From: Gavia stellata
Lineage: Eukaryota > Chordata > Aves > Gaviiformes > Gaviidae
DNA length: 64,000 bases
Assembly: GCF_030936135.1 (NCBI RefSeq)
Contig: NW_026777121.1
Location: 682,001 to 746,000, forward strand
Direction: 5' to 3'
The notes below the pieces were generated by a model. That model saw nothing but the letters and a program-made list of their open reading frames with translations, made no database searches and had not been told where the DNA came from. Numbering within the stretch: the stretch's first letter is position 1; each line of letters begins with the position of its first letter. Of this stretch, positions 48,185-62,715 are shown one piece after another. The position numbers and the translations under genes were made by a program.

Positions 48185-49302
48185 TGTGGAATAATTGCTG
48201 GAGGTAACTTAGAAATTAAATTTATATTGAAGGTACAGCACTGAAGACATCTTCAGGGTGAGTGTGGCGAATGTGCAAGGAATCCATCCCACAGAAGCTC
48301 CCTAGGCAACCTTGGATGTTGGCAACACCAGGGGAGTTTGGTGTGCTGACTCTAAGAGAAACTGCACGGAGGGTGGAGTGGAGTGGAGACACCGCCGCCA
48401 GGCTCTGGGATAAGACGGGAACTGGAAGGTACTATGGAACTGACAAGCCGCATATTTCCTACCCTGAGCTGCATATTTACCACCCCGAGCCAACAGTCTG
48501 TCATTTTTTGTCAAAATACTATCTTTGGGTGAACTTTGCTCATTATAATCTCATTATAATACCAAAACACCACACCTCCATCCCAAAGCTACCCACCTCC
48601 CAGATGCGACCACCCCTCGCTGAGCTTGCGCTCTGGATTTTTCTTAGTCTATATCTTCAAAAGCAGAACGAGAAACTTTTACACCAATTGCAAGAGAGGT
48701 ATGTATGACTAGAGTCACTCAAGCTCCACCTGTAAGGACAGATAATATAAAAATGGCTTAAGAGAGGAGGGATGCCAGGGAAGATACCATCGCAGACCGC
48801 CTCTGACACCTGGGATCAGAGCTTCTCTTCCCCCCCACAGGGACGCCTTTGGGTAAGGTTCGAACACTTGGTTACACCGAGTGCTTCCCCGGGCAACTTA
48901 GAAGTCTCTATAGAGTTGCTTTATAACTTAACGCGTTTGTCGCCAGGCTATAGTGCTCATATTCTTGGTATTTTCACATGCTTTGCAGGCAGTAATTTTA
49001 TCACCGGCAGCCCAAAAGAACTTGTGTATCTGTTGCTTCAATAAACTGCACTATTCGTTAATCTAGCCGTGACAGTTCTCACTGAATGCCACCAAATCCC
49101 TTAAGTGTGGCCGTGCTAGTTCATGGAACGCGACTAGACTGAAAGTGTATGGCGTTACGAGTGTATCCGTAATCGTGAGAGTTCAACACATTGAATGCGA
49201 CCGGACTTGTAACACAGAGAGTAGGGCATCACTCAGAATCTAAGCCTAGCTGCCCCCAGCCCCTCTGATATCTGAGGACAAGCTGGAAGCTTTAACGTGA
49301 CA
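48185..49302 (+). repeat. LTR-C copy
   Basis: TGTGGAATAATTGC to TTTAACGTGACA, 1,118 bp, shorter than 19519-20884 because of internal deletion. Flanks (CCACT/AACAT) do not match, so it is not a simple insertion: its 3' side belongs to the inverted acrosin flank. AATAAA is near 49040. Confidence 0.82.
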
Positions 49303-51050
<1,748 letters not shown>

Positions 51051-51058
51051 TCAGCACT

Positions 51059-51700
51059 AGATTTCTCTGAGTTACCAAAATATAGACAATAGAAATAGCT
51101 ACTAGTGTTAGTAGATACATTTTCAGAATGGCCCAATGCTTTCCCTTGCCACACCAATCGGGCTAGAGAGCTTGTTAAAGCATTCTATTAAAGGAAATAA
51201 TCCCTAGATTTGGGATTCCTGAAGCGCTATCTTCTTACAATGGGCCTCATTTTGTTTCAGAGGTGGTCCAGGGAGTGTCAAAATTTCTCCAATTTTAATG
51301 GGATTTACATACCCCATGGAGGCCACAGCCTAGTGGGAAAGGAAAGAATAAAATGAGCCAGACTCTTAAAAGGCACATCTCAAAATTATGCCGAGAAACT
51401 CGACTTCCATGGGTGGATGCTTTACCAATTGCTTTAATGAGGAACAGTAGGGAAAGTGAGATGGTTAAATAAAATACTTCACGGGATGGGGTTCTCCTTA
51501 ATAGGTTGGTTACAGAGCTTAGTTCAAACTCTGATTGTGTTTCTAATACTGATTGTAGTAGTTTGGATCGTTTTGGGATGTATCGAGAGTATAATCGTTC
51601 GGGCTGTAATGTCACGATCCTCACCGCTAATGATAACCACAACTCAGGAAAGAAAAAAGCCCCTTCCTCACAGGATATGCGCAGGAAAAAGAGAGGATCC
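51059..51700 (+). pseudogene. ERV integrase/env anchor remnant, right arm
   Basis: Mirror of 24637-25278. The env anchor frame (51456-51878) is identical in translation to the left copy and runs into LTR-D. Confidence 0.7.
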
Positions 51701-51948
51701 TGTGACTTCAAGTGAAGACGAGGCACCTAAGAGGCAATGGGAACGAGGGCAACTAAGCTCAACTGTAAAAAATACTGGTAACTGTTGCTCGGAACGTAGA
51801 AATGCTGAACCGTGTGTTTACCGAGGGGTGCTAGCCTTGTGGAGTTACCACCTAGCACCCATCTCTGCGCAAACATGAAATAAACTCGACTCTGTGTGTG
51901 TATCGGCCTCTTGCACACCGGGTAAAGAACCCAACTGCTGGGACAACA
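51701..51948 (+). repeat. LTR-D, right arm
   Basis: Mirror of 24389-24636; TGTGAC...CAACA with AATAAA near 51888. Confidence 0.65.
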
Positions 51949-52138
51949 CTGGGAGCCAGCAGCTCCCCCCCACAGGCGAGCATCTCTGCTGCAGGGCCGG
52001 TGGCCCCACAGCCACCCCCGGGCCTGAAGCGCTGGGGGCTGCCTAGTCTGAAGAAAATAAAGGGAAAGTCCGGTGAGAGTCTGCACGCGAGGAAGAGGGT
52101 GGCAGGAACGTGATCTCTGCCTCTCTAGTACCACACAC

Positions 52139-52379
52139 CTCTCTCCAGCTTCCGTCTGACGTTGCTCAGACACGGTCTCTCTCATTTGTTTGGGTTTCTG
52201 CCTGTCGCTTGCAATATTTGTCTCTTCTTCTGATTTGCTCTTGAGAAGCGATGGGTTTTCTTGAGAGACATTGTCTTTTTGCCCCTCACACCCATGAAGC
52301 TTTCTCCAAACAGAGATAACATCCAGCCAACACTTTGGCTCCTCGAGGACAAGGCTTTTCATCTCATGCAGCATCTTCC
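52139..52379 (-). CDS. Captured exon-like block, right arm
   Basis: Mirror of 23958-24198, identical in translation. Splice-like edges are kept. Unrecognised. Confidence 0.42.
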
Positions 52380-52950
52380 CTGCAAGAAAAAGCGGGTTCA
52401 GGTTAAGTAGTTCAGTCTCAGCATTTGATTTCCCTACAGATTGAGAACAGCTGTTAACAGAGATTGTGTTCAGATTTCATCCATGTGTGAATCCAGGAAC
52501 CACAGCAGCAGCAGCAATCACAGGCACAGCTGAGCTCTCAACACCCACATACCCCACCAGCAGAGCCCCAGGCATTACTCTGATTACAAGGAATACAGGG
52601 GCCAATTCACTTCAAAACCTTGCAGCTGGTCAAGGGGGGGGAAATAAAAAAGGTATTTCTATTTCTCATTTGGAGTCATGGTTAAATTGGACCCTAAAGC
52701 CGAAGGCCATTTGCGATCTCCCAAAGAAGAATCCACCAGCACGCAGGTATCAATCCATCTTACTTAAAATTCTTATTCCAGCACTGACAGAGAAGGTGAC
52801 CTGAGTAGCTGAGATTTACAAGAAATCTGTGCCCTGAACAGTTAGGTGACACAAGATACACATCTGGATCCACTTCACCTACAAGAAAATGACTCATCCT
52901 ATAACTCTGCACAGAACGGGTCCAGAACTGGACTTCAGTTTCAGGTGGGC
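52380..52950. other. LTR-flanking segment, right arm
   Basis: Mirror of 23387-23957, with the 112-codon frame at 52466-52804 on the plus strand. Unassigned. Confidence 0.4.
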
Positions 52951-53868
52951 TGTTGTAAAATCACTGCATTTAGTTGCAAGTAGAAATAGAATGTTAGAAT
53001 ATTGGTGTGTCTTGAGACTCGTAACCATAGGAACCCTCACCAGGGAGTCACTGCTTTGTATTAAGAAACTAATCACAACGAGATGGAACAATGAAGAATC
53101 GAATAGAGAAGTTTTGTTTGAGTCCCGTAACTATGGGGATCTGGTACGCACCCAGTGGTGCTGCTTGGAAATCCCTTTACCCTTCCCATCTTGATTGGAA
53201 TATCAAGAATGCCAATCAATGGATATTAAGAGAAATAACCATTGATTATCTTGGGTATGGATATTGATCGAATTGTATAATCAAGAGACTAATCCACAAA
53301 AGTTAAAAACCGTGATATATTTTGTGAGAAATAATTTGTGTAATGGTAACTAGGTATGCTTTATCTATGATTTGATTATGAACTAATGATTAAACAATGT
53401 AGCTTTGTCGATAAGGAGGATATTCCTGTCAAGAGAAGGGTAAGTTGTAGGCCTGGTTAGTAAACCAAGAAATTCTTCTGGAGGTTCCAAGATTAAAGGG
53501 GAACGGAATTTTGCAACTGAGCTGAGCATGCGCAAAGATTGGGTTCAACTAGCGGACACAATGAGGGAGTCTATGGATGACCACCAGAGGGCTTTGGGCG
53601 ACCACCAGTGTACCTGAAGGCACATGCGTTACGGACATTTACATATGTTAATGATTTCTTGGAAATCCTACGGATATGCTAATTGTTTCTTGGAAATACG
53701 ATGAATCAAATATACTTTGATTGTATATAACTTTTGTAGCGGAGTAACTCGGCACGCACACTAAGCGGAGTGATTCCCTGTGCGTCCAGCGCTGCAATAA
53801 AGAAGTGCCTGCTTTCTAAACTTCAAATTCAGTCTTAGAAAGTTCTTGGTTTTGCCGACTTAGGGGAA
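52951..53868 (+). repeat. LTR-B, right arm
   Basis: Mirror of 22470-23386, beginning TGTTGTAAAATC. The CTCF-like CCACCAGAGGGC is at 53581-53592 and AATAAAG near 53796. The PBS follows at 53875-53892. Confidence 0.8.
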
Positions 53869-53874
53869 GAGTTT

Positions 53875-53892
53875 TGGCGACCCAGATGGGAC
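53875..53892 (+). other. Primer binding site, right arm LTR-B element
   Basis: TGGCGACCCAGATGGGAC, the mirror of 22445-22462. Confidence 0.65.
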
Positions 53893-54245
53893 CTTGCGAG
53901 TGAGACTGGAAGGGATCGAGTGCCGATCAGACTCCAGCCGGCACCGAGGGATTCTCGGCAAGGACCATCGCTCTTGACCCATACGAGCTCCTCACAACAC
54001 CCTGGAAAAGGGTAAGGCACTACTTCTTTGGAATTTCTTTGGATAGCCTGCCTGTAAGGCGCAGCGAAAGCTTCGCAGGGTTGGGGCTTTGAGAGTACCC
54101 GTTTGCATTGGAAGCCTAGGCATCTGCCCGCAAGTCATAAGCGAAAGCTATTGCTGGGTTGGACATTTGTGTATTTGAGACAATTGGCATTTGCATTTGC
54201 TAATTTGGTCTTTGATAATATAATGATATAAGAATAATAAACATA

Positions 54246-54557
54246 ATGGCATTAACAAAATTGTTTAAGAGTAAGAGTGCGGGGAATTTAGCCATTGATG
54301 GGAAGATACCAAAGACGTCACCCTTGGGAGGTTTATTGACACATTGGAATGAGTTGCATGATGATTTGCGTAAAAGTCAAAGGATTGAGTATTGTAATAA
54401 TTGGTGGCCTTTGTATGTTTTAGAAGATCAAGAGAAATGGCCAACTAATGGGACTTCAAAGTATAATACTATTTTGCAATTGATGTTGTCCTGTAGGAGG
54501 GAAGGCCAACGGAATGAGGTACCTTATGTGGATTTGTTCTTTTCCTTGAGACAGTGA
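54246..54557 (+). pseudogene. ERV gag N-terminus, right arm
   Basis: Mirror of 21780-22091; the same 103-codon matrix-like frame with one or two substitutions, preceded by an AT-rich leader. Confidence 0.72.
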
Positions 54558-54744
54558 ACTGACTGGCAGGAGGAGTGTAAATTGGTAAGTCGAGGTCATT
54601 TAGTGATGGCTTTAACCTCTGAAAACAGGACATCTAAAAGGCGTTGCTGGGCTTGTGTTATTGGAAAGAGATGTATAAAATGATAAATAATACTACTACT
54701 AATAAAATGATACTTCATAACAAATGCACCTGGTACTTAGTCAT

Positions 54745-55452
54745 ATTAAAGATCGTGAAGCCCTCCAGCAAGCCCCAGGGTGCTAATTTCCAAAAAAGTA
54801 CCAGGCTGCAGAGCTCCAAACAAGGCCCAGGATGCCGGACTCCCGAAAATACCAAACACACACTGCAGAACCTCCCCCTCAAAAAACCCAAATGGTGCAG
54901 GGACGCCTTCCAAAACACCACCAAACGATGCAGGACTCCCCCCAAAAAAACACCCAACAGTGCAGGACTCCCGCAAAAAAACACCCAACGGTGCAGGACT
55001 CCCTCCAAAAAATTAATGGTGAACGGCTCCCAAAAATCCAAATGGTGCTGTACTGCCCCCAAGCAGTGACAGGAAGGCCTCAAAAAATCCCGCGTTTTGT
55101 AATATTCCAAAACATAGCAAAACCATAAAGGCCTCCAAAACACAAAATGGTGAAGCCCTCCAAACAAGCCCCAGGGTGCAGAGCTCAAAAAAAGTGCCGG
55201 GTTGGAGACTCCCAAAAAACCCAAATGATGCAGGACTCCCCAGAAAAACACACAAATGGTGCAGGAGTCCCCCCCCAAAAAAAACCCTACATGGTGCAAG
55301 ACTTACCAGGAAAACAAAAAATAAACGGTTTGCCCTCCTCTCGGGTGGAACAGTGAAGCACTCCAAGAATCCCCCGTTTTGTAATATTCCCCAAAATAGC
55401 AAAGCCATAAAGGGCTCCAAAAAACAAAATGGTGAACCACTGAAAACATGCC
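54745..55452 (-). repeat. ~27-bp minisatellite, right arm block 2
   Basis: Mirror of 20885-21592, nearly identical; one difference near 55341 alters a monomer. Confidence 0.85.
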
Positions 55453-56818
55453 TGTCACGTTAAAAGGACTGAGCAATTTGGCAGAAAATAAACCCCCGTG
55501 CGTTCCAGCTTGTCCTCAGATATCAGAGGGGCTGGGGGCGGCTAGGCTTAGATTCTGGGTGGTGCCCATTTCCTGTATTACAAGTCCGGTCGTGTTCTAT
55601 ATAAACATATATATATACACACACACTCATATACAGATAGATAGATAGAATCTTAACGATTATGGATGCACTTGTAACTCCATACACTTTCAGTCTAGCC
55701 ACGTTGCATGAACTAGCACGGCCACCCTTAAGGAATTTAACTGTGTTCAATGAGAACTCTTACGGCTAGGTTAACAAATAGTGTAGTTTATTAAAGTGAC
55801 AGATACACAAGTTCTTTTGGATTGCCGGTGATAGAACTACTGCCCACAAAGGTGGTACAAATAGTATGAATATGAGTAATACAGCCTGGCTACAAGCGCG
55901 CTAGATCACAAAACAACTCTATCAATCTCCCGGGGAAACACGTGGGATAGTCAAGTGTTAATATGAGAATTATAGCCGGCTACAAGTGCATTAAATCACA
56001 AAACAACTCTACAGAGGTTGCCAAATCTCCCGGGGGGGACGGACACTTGGTATAGCCAAGTGTCCAAATCTTACTCAAAGGCATCCCTCTGGGGGGGAAG
56101 AGAGGTTCAGCCCGTCGACTGATCCCAGATGTTAGAGCAGGTCTGCGATGGTATCTTCCCTAACATCCCTCCTCTCTTAAGCTTTTATACTATTCTTACT
56201 TTACAGGTGGAGCTTGAGTGACTCTAGTCATATTTGTCTTTGTTGTAATTGGTGTAAAAGTTTCTCGCTTTGCTTTTAAAAGTAGAGACTAAGAAAAATT
56301 CAGAGCGCAGGCTCAGTGAGGGGTGGTCGCACCTTGGAGGTGGGTAGCTTTGGGATGGAGGTGTGTTTTTTAGTATTACAATGAGATTATAATGAGTATT
56401 TTGTCAAAAGGTGAGAGACTGTCGGCCCATTCCCAGGCACTCCGCTACACACCATTACACGCACTAAATAGGTTATTGTATCTTTGTACAATAGCATTGT
56501 CTTTGACCAGGTACCTATCCTAGTTAGCAGGGGGAGTCTCCATCTCATTGTTCCATAGCACCTTCCAGTTCCTGTCTTATCACAGAGCCGGCCCGCGGTG
56601 TCTCTACTCTGCTCCACCCTCTGTACAGTTTCTCTTAGAGTCAGCACACCAAGCTCCCCTGGCATTGCCAACACCTAAGGTTGCCTAGGGAACTTCTGCG
56701 GGATGGAACTCTTGCATGACCACCACACTCCACCCCAAAAGTTTCTTCAGTGCTGTACCTTTCCTAAAAATGCAAATATAGATTTAATTTCTAAGTCACC
56801 TCCAGCAATAATTCCACA
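55453..56818 (-). mobile_element. Solo LTR-C, right arm
   Basis: Mirror of 19519-20884 with the same target duplication (ATGCC on this strand), so it inserted before the arms duplicated or was copied by conversion. Confidence 0.9.
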
Positions 56819-58697
56819 ATGCCCAAGGGTGAAGAGCTCCGAAAACCCACCCGGGTGGAGTGCTCCCAAAACAATACCAAACACTGCAGGAGTCCCACCA
56901 AAAAAAAGATGCAGGAATCCCCCAAAAAGGTAACGGTGACCAGCTCCCAAAACCCAAAATGGTGAGGCACTCCTGCGGGGCAGCAGGCTGAGGCACTCCA
57001 GAAATCCCGGCTTTTGTAATGTTCCAAAAACCAGCAAAGCCCTAAAGGGCTCCAGAAAACAAAACAGTGAACCCTTCAAACAAGCCCCATGGTGCAGAGT
57101 CCCAAAAAAGTACCGGGTTGGAGAGCTTCAAAACAGACCCAGGGTGCAGGACTCCACAAAATACACCAAACAGTTCAGAAACTGCCCCCAAAGGGTGCAG
57201 GAGTCCCCCAGAAAAACACCAAACGCTGCAGGACTCCCCCAGAAAGATAAGTGAATGATTCCCAAAAAACAAATCGTCAGGCACTCCTGCCGGGTGGCGC
57301 GGTGAGGCACTCCAAACATCCCGGGTTTTGTAATATTCCAAAACATAGCAAAACCATAGAAGGCTCCAAAACCCAAAATGGTCAAGTCCTCCAAACAAGC
57401 CTCAGGGGGCAGAGCTCCAAAAAGGACCGGCTTGGAGAGCTCCAAAAAAGCCCCAGGTTGCAGGACTCCCAAAAAACCCACCAAACTGTGCAGAATTTCC
57501 CCCAAAATAACCTTAAAATGGTACACTACTCCCTCCAAAAGAACACCAAACGCTGCAAGACTCCTCCAGAAAATACTAACTGGGAATGGCTCTGAAAAAC
57601 CAAATGGTGAGGCACTCCTCCAGGGCCGTGTTGTGAAGGCCTTCAGAAATCTTGGGTTTTGCAATATTCCAAAAAATACCAAAACCGCAAAAGGCTGCCA
57701 AAAAACAAAACTGTGAAGCACTCCAAACAAGCCCCAGGGTGCAGAGCCCCCAGACACACAGAGGGTGCAGGACTCCCCAAAAGAATACCAAATGGTGAAC
57801 AGCTCCCAAAACACCAAATGGGGATGCACTCCTCCGGGGCAGCGCAGGGAGGTGAAGCACTCCAAAAATCCCGGGTTTGGTAAAATTTCAAAAAATAGCA
57901 GAACTGTGAAGGGCTCCCCCCCAGAAAAAAATAAAATACTGAAGCCCTTGAAAAAAGCCCCAGTGTGCAGGGCTCCCCCCAAAAAAACCCCAAATTGTGA
58001 AGGACTCCAAAAAGCCCCAAACTGTGAAGGACACCCAAAAAAACAAATGGTGATGCAGTCCTCCAGGACAGCGCGGTGAAGCACTCCAAAAAATGCCAGG
58101 TCTCGTCCTATTGCATATAATAGCAAAACTGTAAAGGGTTCCCAAAATACAAAATGGTGAAGCCCTCTAAACAAGCCACAGGGTGCAGAGCTCCAAAAAA
58201 CCACCGGGTTGGACTGCTCCCAAAAAGCCCCAGGGTGGAGAGCTCCAAACACCACTACGAGGGAGGACCCTGAAAAAGCCCGCGATGGAGCACTCTTAAA
58301 AAGCACCAGGGTTAAGCGCTCCAAAATATCCAACTGCTGAAGCGAACCAAAAAAGCCCCGCAAAGAGGGCTCCCAAAAAGCCAAACAGTGACAGACTCCC
58401 AGAAAAAACAAATGGTGAAGCACTCCTCTGGGGTGGCGCGGTGATGCACTCCAGAAATGCCGGGTCCTGTAGCATTCCAGAAAATAGTGAAACCATAAAG
58501 GGCTTCCAAAAAAACAAAATGGTGAAGCATTCCAAAAAAGCCCCGGGGTGCAGAGCTCCAAAACACCCAAGTGATGGAGCGCTCCCAAAAAGCCCCATGG
58601 TGAAGCGCTCCCAAAAAGCCCCCGACAGAAAGCTCCAAAAAAGCCACACAGTGCAGGACTGCGAGAAAAGCCCCACGGTGCAGTAAAGCACTCCTCC
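56819..58697 (-). repeat. ~27-bp minisatellite, right arm block 1
   Basis: Mirror of 17640-19518; the long frame is 525 codons here (57128-58705). Identity to the left arm is very high despite the repeat's tendency to change length. Confidence 0.85.
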
Positions 58698-59616
58698 AGA
58701 GCCATATGGTGATGTGCTCCTCACACGATTCAAAACTAGTGTGGGCAATCCTAGAAAACAGCAGTGGAATAGCTATTTTTATTCCCTTTCGGAAATTCCT
58801 AGCCAACAACTCTACAATGTTCCTGCCAATCTCCTAAAGACAGTCATTCCTAGCAAGTCCTCTCAAAGTCCTTGAATGCATCCCAGTTCTTCATCTCCTA
58901 GGGGTTCCTGGGAAATTCCTCATTTCTCCCTCCTTTTGCTGTGCCAGAGAGCCACGCTACACATTTCCACAACGGAAAGGCTGCCTGCGCAGAGCCAGAC
59001 TGCACCTGATGGGGACACAAATGCCACACCTCTTCCCAGACCCCTGCTATTTATTGCACAGGGATTAGCCCATTCTGTGGCCAACTGCTCTTCATGCTTC
59101 CTAGAGAGCTTTCACCCTTCACAGGTGGCACCTCCACAGGGGCACAACCCACTTCTCTGCCTTTGAGGAAACCCGCAACCCACAGGCGGCCCTTTCTCGC
59201 TGAGATACAAGGTGGCCCCCAAAACATTCCCCTCAGCCCCTTCAAATGACCACCTGCAGAGCTCCCAGTTCACCTGGGAGACACCTCTCTGCTCCTCTGG
59301 TCACTCTCACCTCGCCCTCGCTGTTCACCTGCTACCCAAGCAGCACAAAGTCCACGTCCGTGGCAATGCAGAAGGCTCAGCCGAGCTCCCCAGGCTGAAG
59401 CTAGAAGACATGCAGACAGCAGAGCCTCCGCGGATGGACAAAAGGGTTTGGACTATGTCCCTGCTTGCCATCTATAGCTTGACTAGAACTTGACAGTATG
59501 TTACCTGCCTACACTCAGAAGAGTCTGGCTGAGGGTTTTGCATCTGTGAACGGGGCATAAACAAGACAGGATGTGTTTTACACGGAAACAAAATAGCCTC
59601 ACCTTGCTTAGCTGAA
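58698..59616. other. Unassigned spacer, right arm
   Basis: Mirror of 16721-17639. Differs from the left arm at 58712-58755. No gene or known repeat recognised. Confidence 0.5.
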
Positions 59617-61197
59617 GCTTGCTTCATTTCACTTACATTGTCTGTACATTGCATATATTCTACGTACGGAACAAGTCCTGCATTGCCCAAGTGAGGCAAC
59701 TTCTGCCTGCATGTAAAATACACACAGCTAGGACACCATCTAGGTACCTTCATACGCATAGAATATACACAGAAAACATGCAGCAAGTATAAACAGAATA
59801 TATACGGAGAGGAGATGCATCCAAATACATGTCTTTCGTCAACATAGATACCCACACACCCCCCCACCCCCGCCCGGTCTATACAGAACATCCACAGACA
59901 TGATACAGTATCTGCAGGAAGAGAAGCCTCAGCTGACCTCATCTCACTGAGGCTTTTTTCCTCTCTCTATTCAGAAGACAGAGTATCTACACAGAAAAAA
60001 AAGTATACAGACACAGGAAGCACAACCATGTTTTTCTCTCCGTAGATGCACTCTCTGCACAGAACACACACATAGAACGTGCGGAATAGACGTACAGTGT
60101 GTCAGTTGCATACGGACTGCACAAAGCAGACAGACAGGTGAGGGGAAGCTACGCTTTATGTCCAGTATGAATGTTGATGTCTTTATGTGGAGTCAATACT
60201 GTCTCTACATGGAACACAGCCATTTTCAAGGGCAACGGAGGAAGGGCATTTCTCTCTGTGCGTGGAGCGTATGCTGTCCTGACTTCCATGCATGTCCTGC
60301 ATCCATGACATGCACATGGATACACATACTTTACGCATACATGGAATATATGCACACAAGGTGATGAGAGGCTTTTCTGTCCGCACAGAGACTATATGGG
60401 CTAAATGTAATACACGTACATAGAAAAGCAGTGCCTCACCTACCTCGACATCGAATACCAACCATCTGCGTACACGCAACATACCTGCAACAAGGGGAAG
60501 CTTTTCTGTTGCTATACAGACTACATACTGTCTTCCTCACCACTACGCATGGACAGGCAAAGCCAGGCTTGCTTGCTCAGTATGCAGTGTCTATCAGGCT
60601 ATACTCTGCCTATCAGAAAAGAGACAGGGAGGCTTTTCTCTCCAGATACAGACTGCATTTTGTCTGTAGATAGACTGTATGCAGGCAAAGCATGTCTAGT
60701 CATAGACTAGGTACTGCCAAGGCAGGGCTTTTTGGTCTGCTTATACAGTGTACGCTGGCTGTATAGAGGACAGAAACCAACAGAAGGGTGAGGTGGGGCA
60801 ATAGCTTTCTCTCACCAGACAGACTGTAAAAATGGCTGTACGGAGAATACACATGGAGAGCACCGCACTCCACTGCCCTGTCAGGACACAGACCGTATGC
60901 CGGTTACGGAGCAGAGACGGGCCAGGTGAGGCAGGGCTTGCCCACCCACCCGCATAGGAAATCTGGGGAGGCTGGGGGTGGAGGGGGAGCGTCTCTGTAC
61001 ATCAGGCACGCTCTGCCTACAGAAGCACACAAACAGGGGAGGTGAGGCTTTTCTCTTTGCAGAGCAAACACTTGGTGCACACTGGTAGTAAGTACAGGGC
61101 GCTCTGCCTGTATGGGGAATAGAGGCTGTTTATGGAGTAGAGACGTCTCTGTACTTAGAACATGCACTGCTCATCTGCACAACAGACCCAGAGAGGC
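59617..61197. repeat. Degenerate ~100-bp tandem repeat, right arm
   Basis: Mirror of 15150-16720 with several substitutions and indels, including about 27 extra bases near 60285-60312. Confidence 0.6.
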
Positions 61198-61651
61198 AGG
61201 GGAAGGGGGGGGGCTCCTGCCCCTACACAGGTGATGCCCTCTTTGTAGAGCACAGGCAGAAGGGTGAGGCAAGGCAAGGCTGCAAGGGGGCTGTCAGTCA
61301 TCAGAGCCCTCCTCCTGCAGCTAGGGAGAGGCATCCTTCTGCCACCCTGACCTGAAGTCTCAAGTGGCTGCAGCACACTGGGCGCTCAGGGCCATGCTGC
61401 TCCAGGGAGGCTGATGAAGCTCATCAGGCCCTCATCCCCACAACATCCAGGGGGAAGAGCCCGTCACCCTGGCAGGGCTGTCCTCAGGAAGGCTCAAGGA
61501 GGAGCAAACACATCCTGCTGCTTAGCACCATGGGGCTGGTGGCACAGTCAGGACTTTGGCTCCTATGACCACAGGACCCTTCTTTGAGGAGCACAAGGAA
61601 TAAGGACTGCTGGCCCAGGGACAGGGCTTCCTTGACTGAGCAGGCAAGAGA
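61198..61651. other. Unassigned stretch, right arm
   Basis: Mirror of 14696-15149. Nothing recognised. Confidence 0.45.
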
Positions 61652-62715
61652 GTCTCTGCTAGCATATGCTTTGCCCAGCAATACCTCAGCGCAAAAGGCA
61701 GAGCTGATAGCCTTGACGAAGGCGTTAGAACTGAGCGAAGGAAAGAGAGTAAATAGTTGGACTGACTCAAAGGATGCTTTTGGTGTAGTATGTGTCCATG
61801 GGATATTATGGAAAGAAAGAGGACTATTATCCTCTCAAAGGGGCAAACATCAAATACAAAGAGGAAATACTGGAATTGTTACAAGCAGTCCAGAGACCGA
61901 TCAAAGTGGCAGTCATGCACTGTAAAGCACATCAATCAGGCAATATGAAAGAAGCTATAGGGAACAATTAGCTGATAGAACAGCTAAAGGAATAGCAAAA
62001 AGGAATGCCTTACAAATGGCATTGATTCCTGCAAAGAACATTACATTACCAAAAGAGAAACCTCAATATTCGGAAGATGAGAAACTAGGGAAGTTATTAG
62101 ATGCAAAAAGGAATTTTGCAGGATGGTGGGTCACAGTTCAGGGACAGGTAGTAATTCCCCCACTTCCAATGAGAGGAATATTACAAACAAAACATAAAGA
62201 GTGCCATTGGGGTCCAGAAGCATTAGTCACCTTTTTAAAGAGATATGTGGCGTCTACAAGAATGTTAGAAAAGGCTAAAATGATTTCTGCCAAGTGTGAG
62301 ATTTGTTTGCCAAACAATCCGGTGGTAAAGAGAAGAGTTCCAATGGGAACCTTGAAATTGGGAGTACAACTTGGAGATTATTGGCAAATTGATTTTTCAG
62401 AATTACCCAGACAAAAAGGGTATCGATACATTCTGGTGGGGATTGATACTTTTACAGGATGGCCTCAAGCTTTTCCTTGTCAGACCAATCAAGCAAAGAA
62501 AATCATTAAATGGTTGTTACAGAAAATAATTCCAAGATTTGGAGTACCTATTGGAATATCTTCTGATAGAGGCCCACATTTTATTACAGAAATAATACAA
62601 AATATTAGTAAAATTCTGGGAATTACCTGAAATTTACATACCCTCTGGAGGCCTCAATCAAGTGGAAAAGTAGAAAGAATGAATCAGACATTAAAAAGGC
62701 AAATTAGCAAAATAC
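61652..62715 (+). pseudogene. ERV pol remnant: RNase H and integrase, right arm
   Basis: Mirror of 13630-14695. RNase H text is at 61652-61925. Integrase is in a longer frame here (62016-62630) than on the left, with zinc-finger CEICLPNN, QIDFSELP and SSDRGPHF continuous; the left arm breaks this frame near 13976. GKVERMNQ follows in another frame after 62630. Still truncated and lacking RT. Confidence 0.78.
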
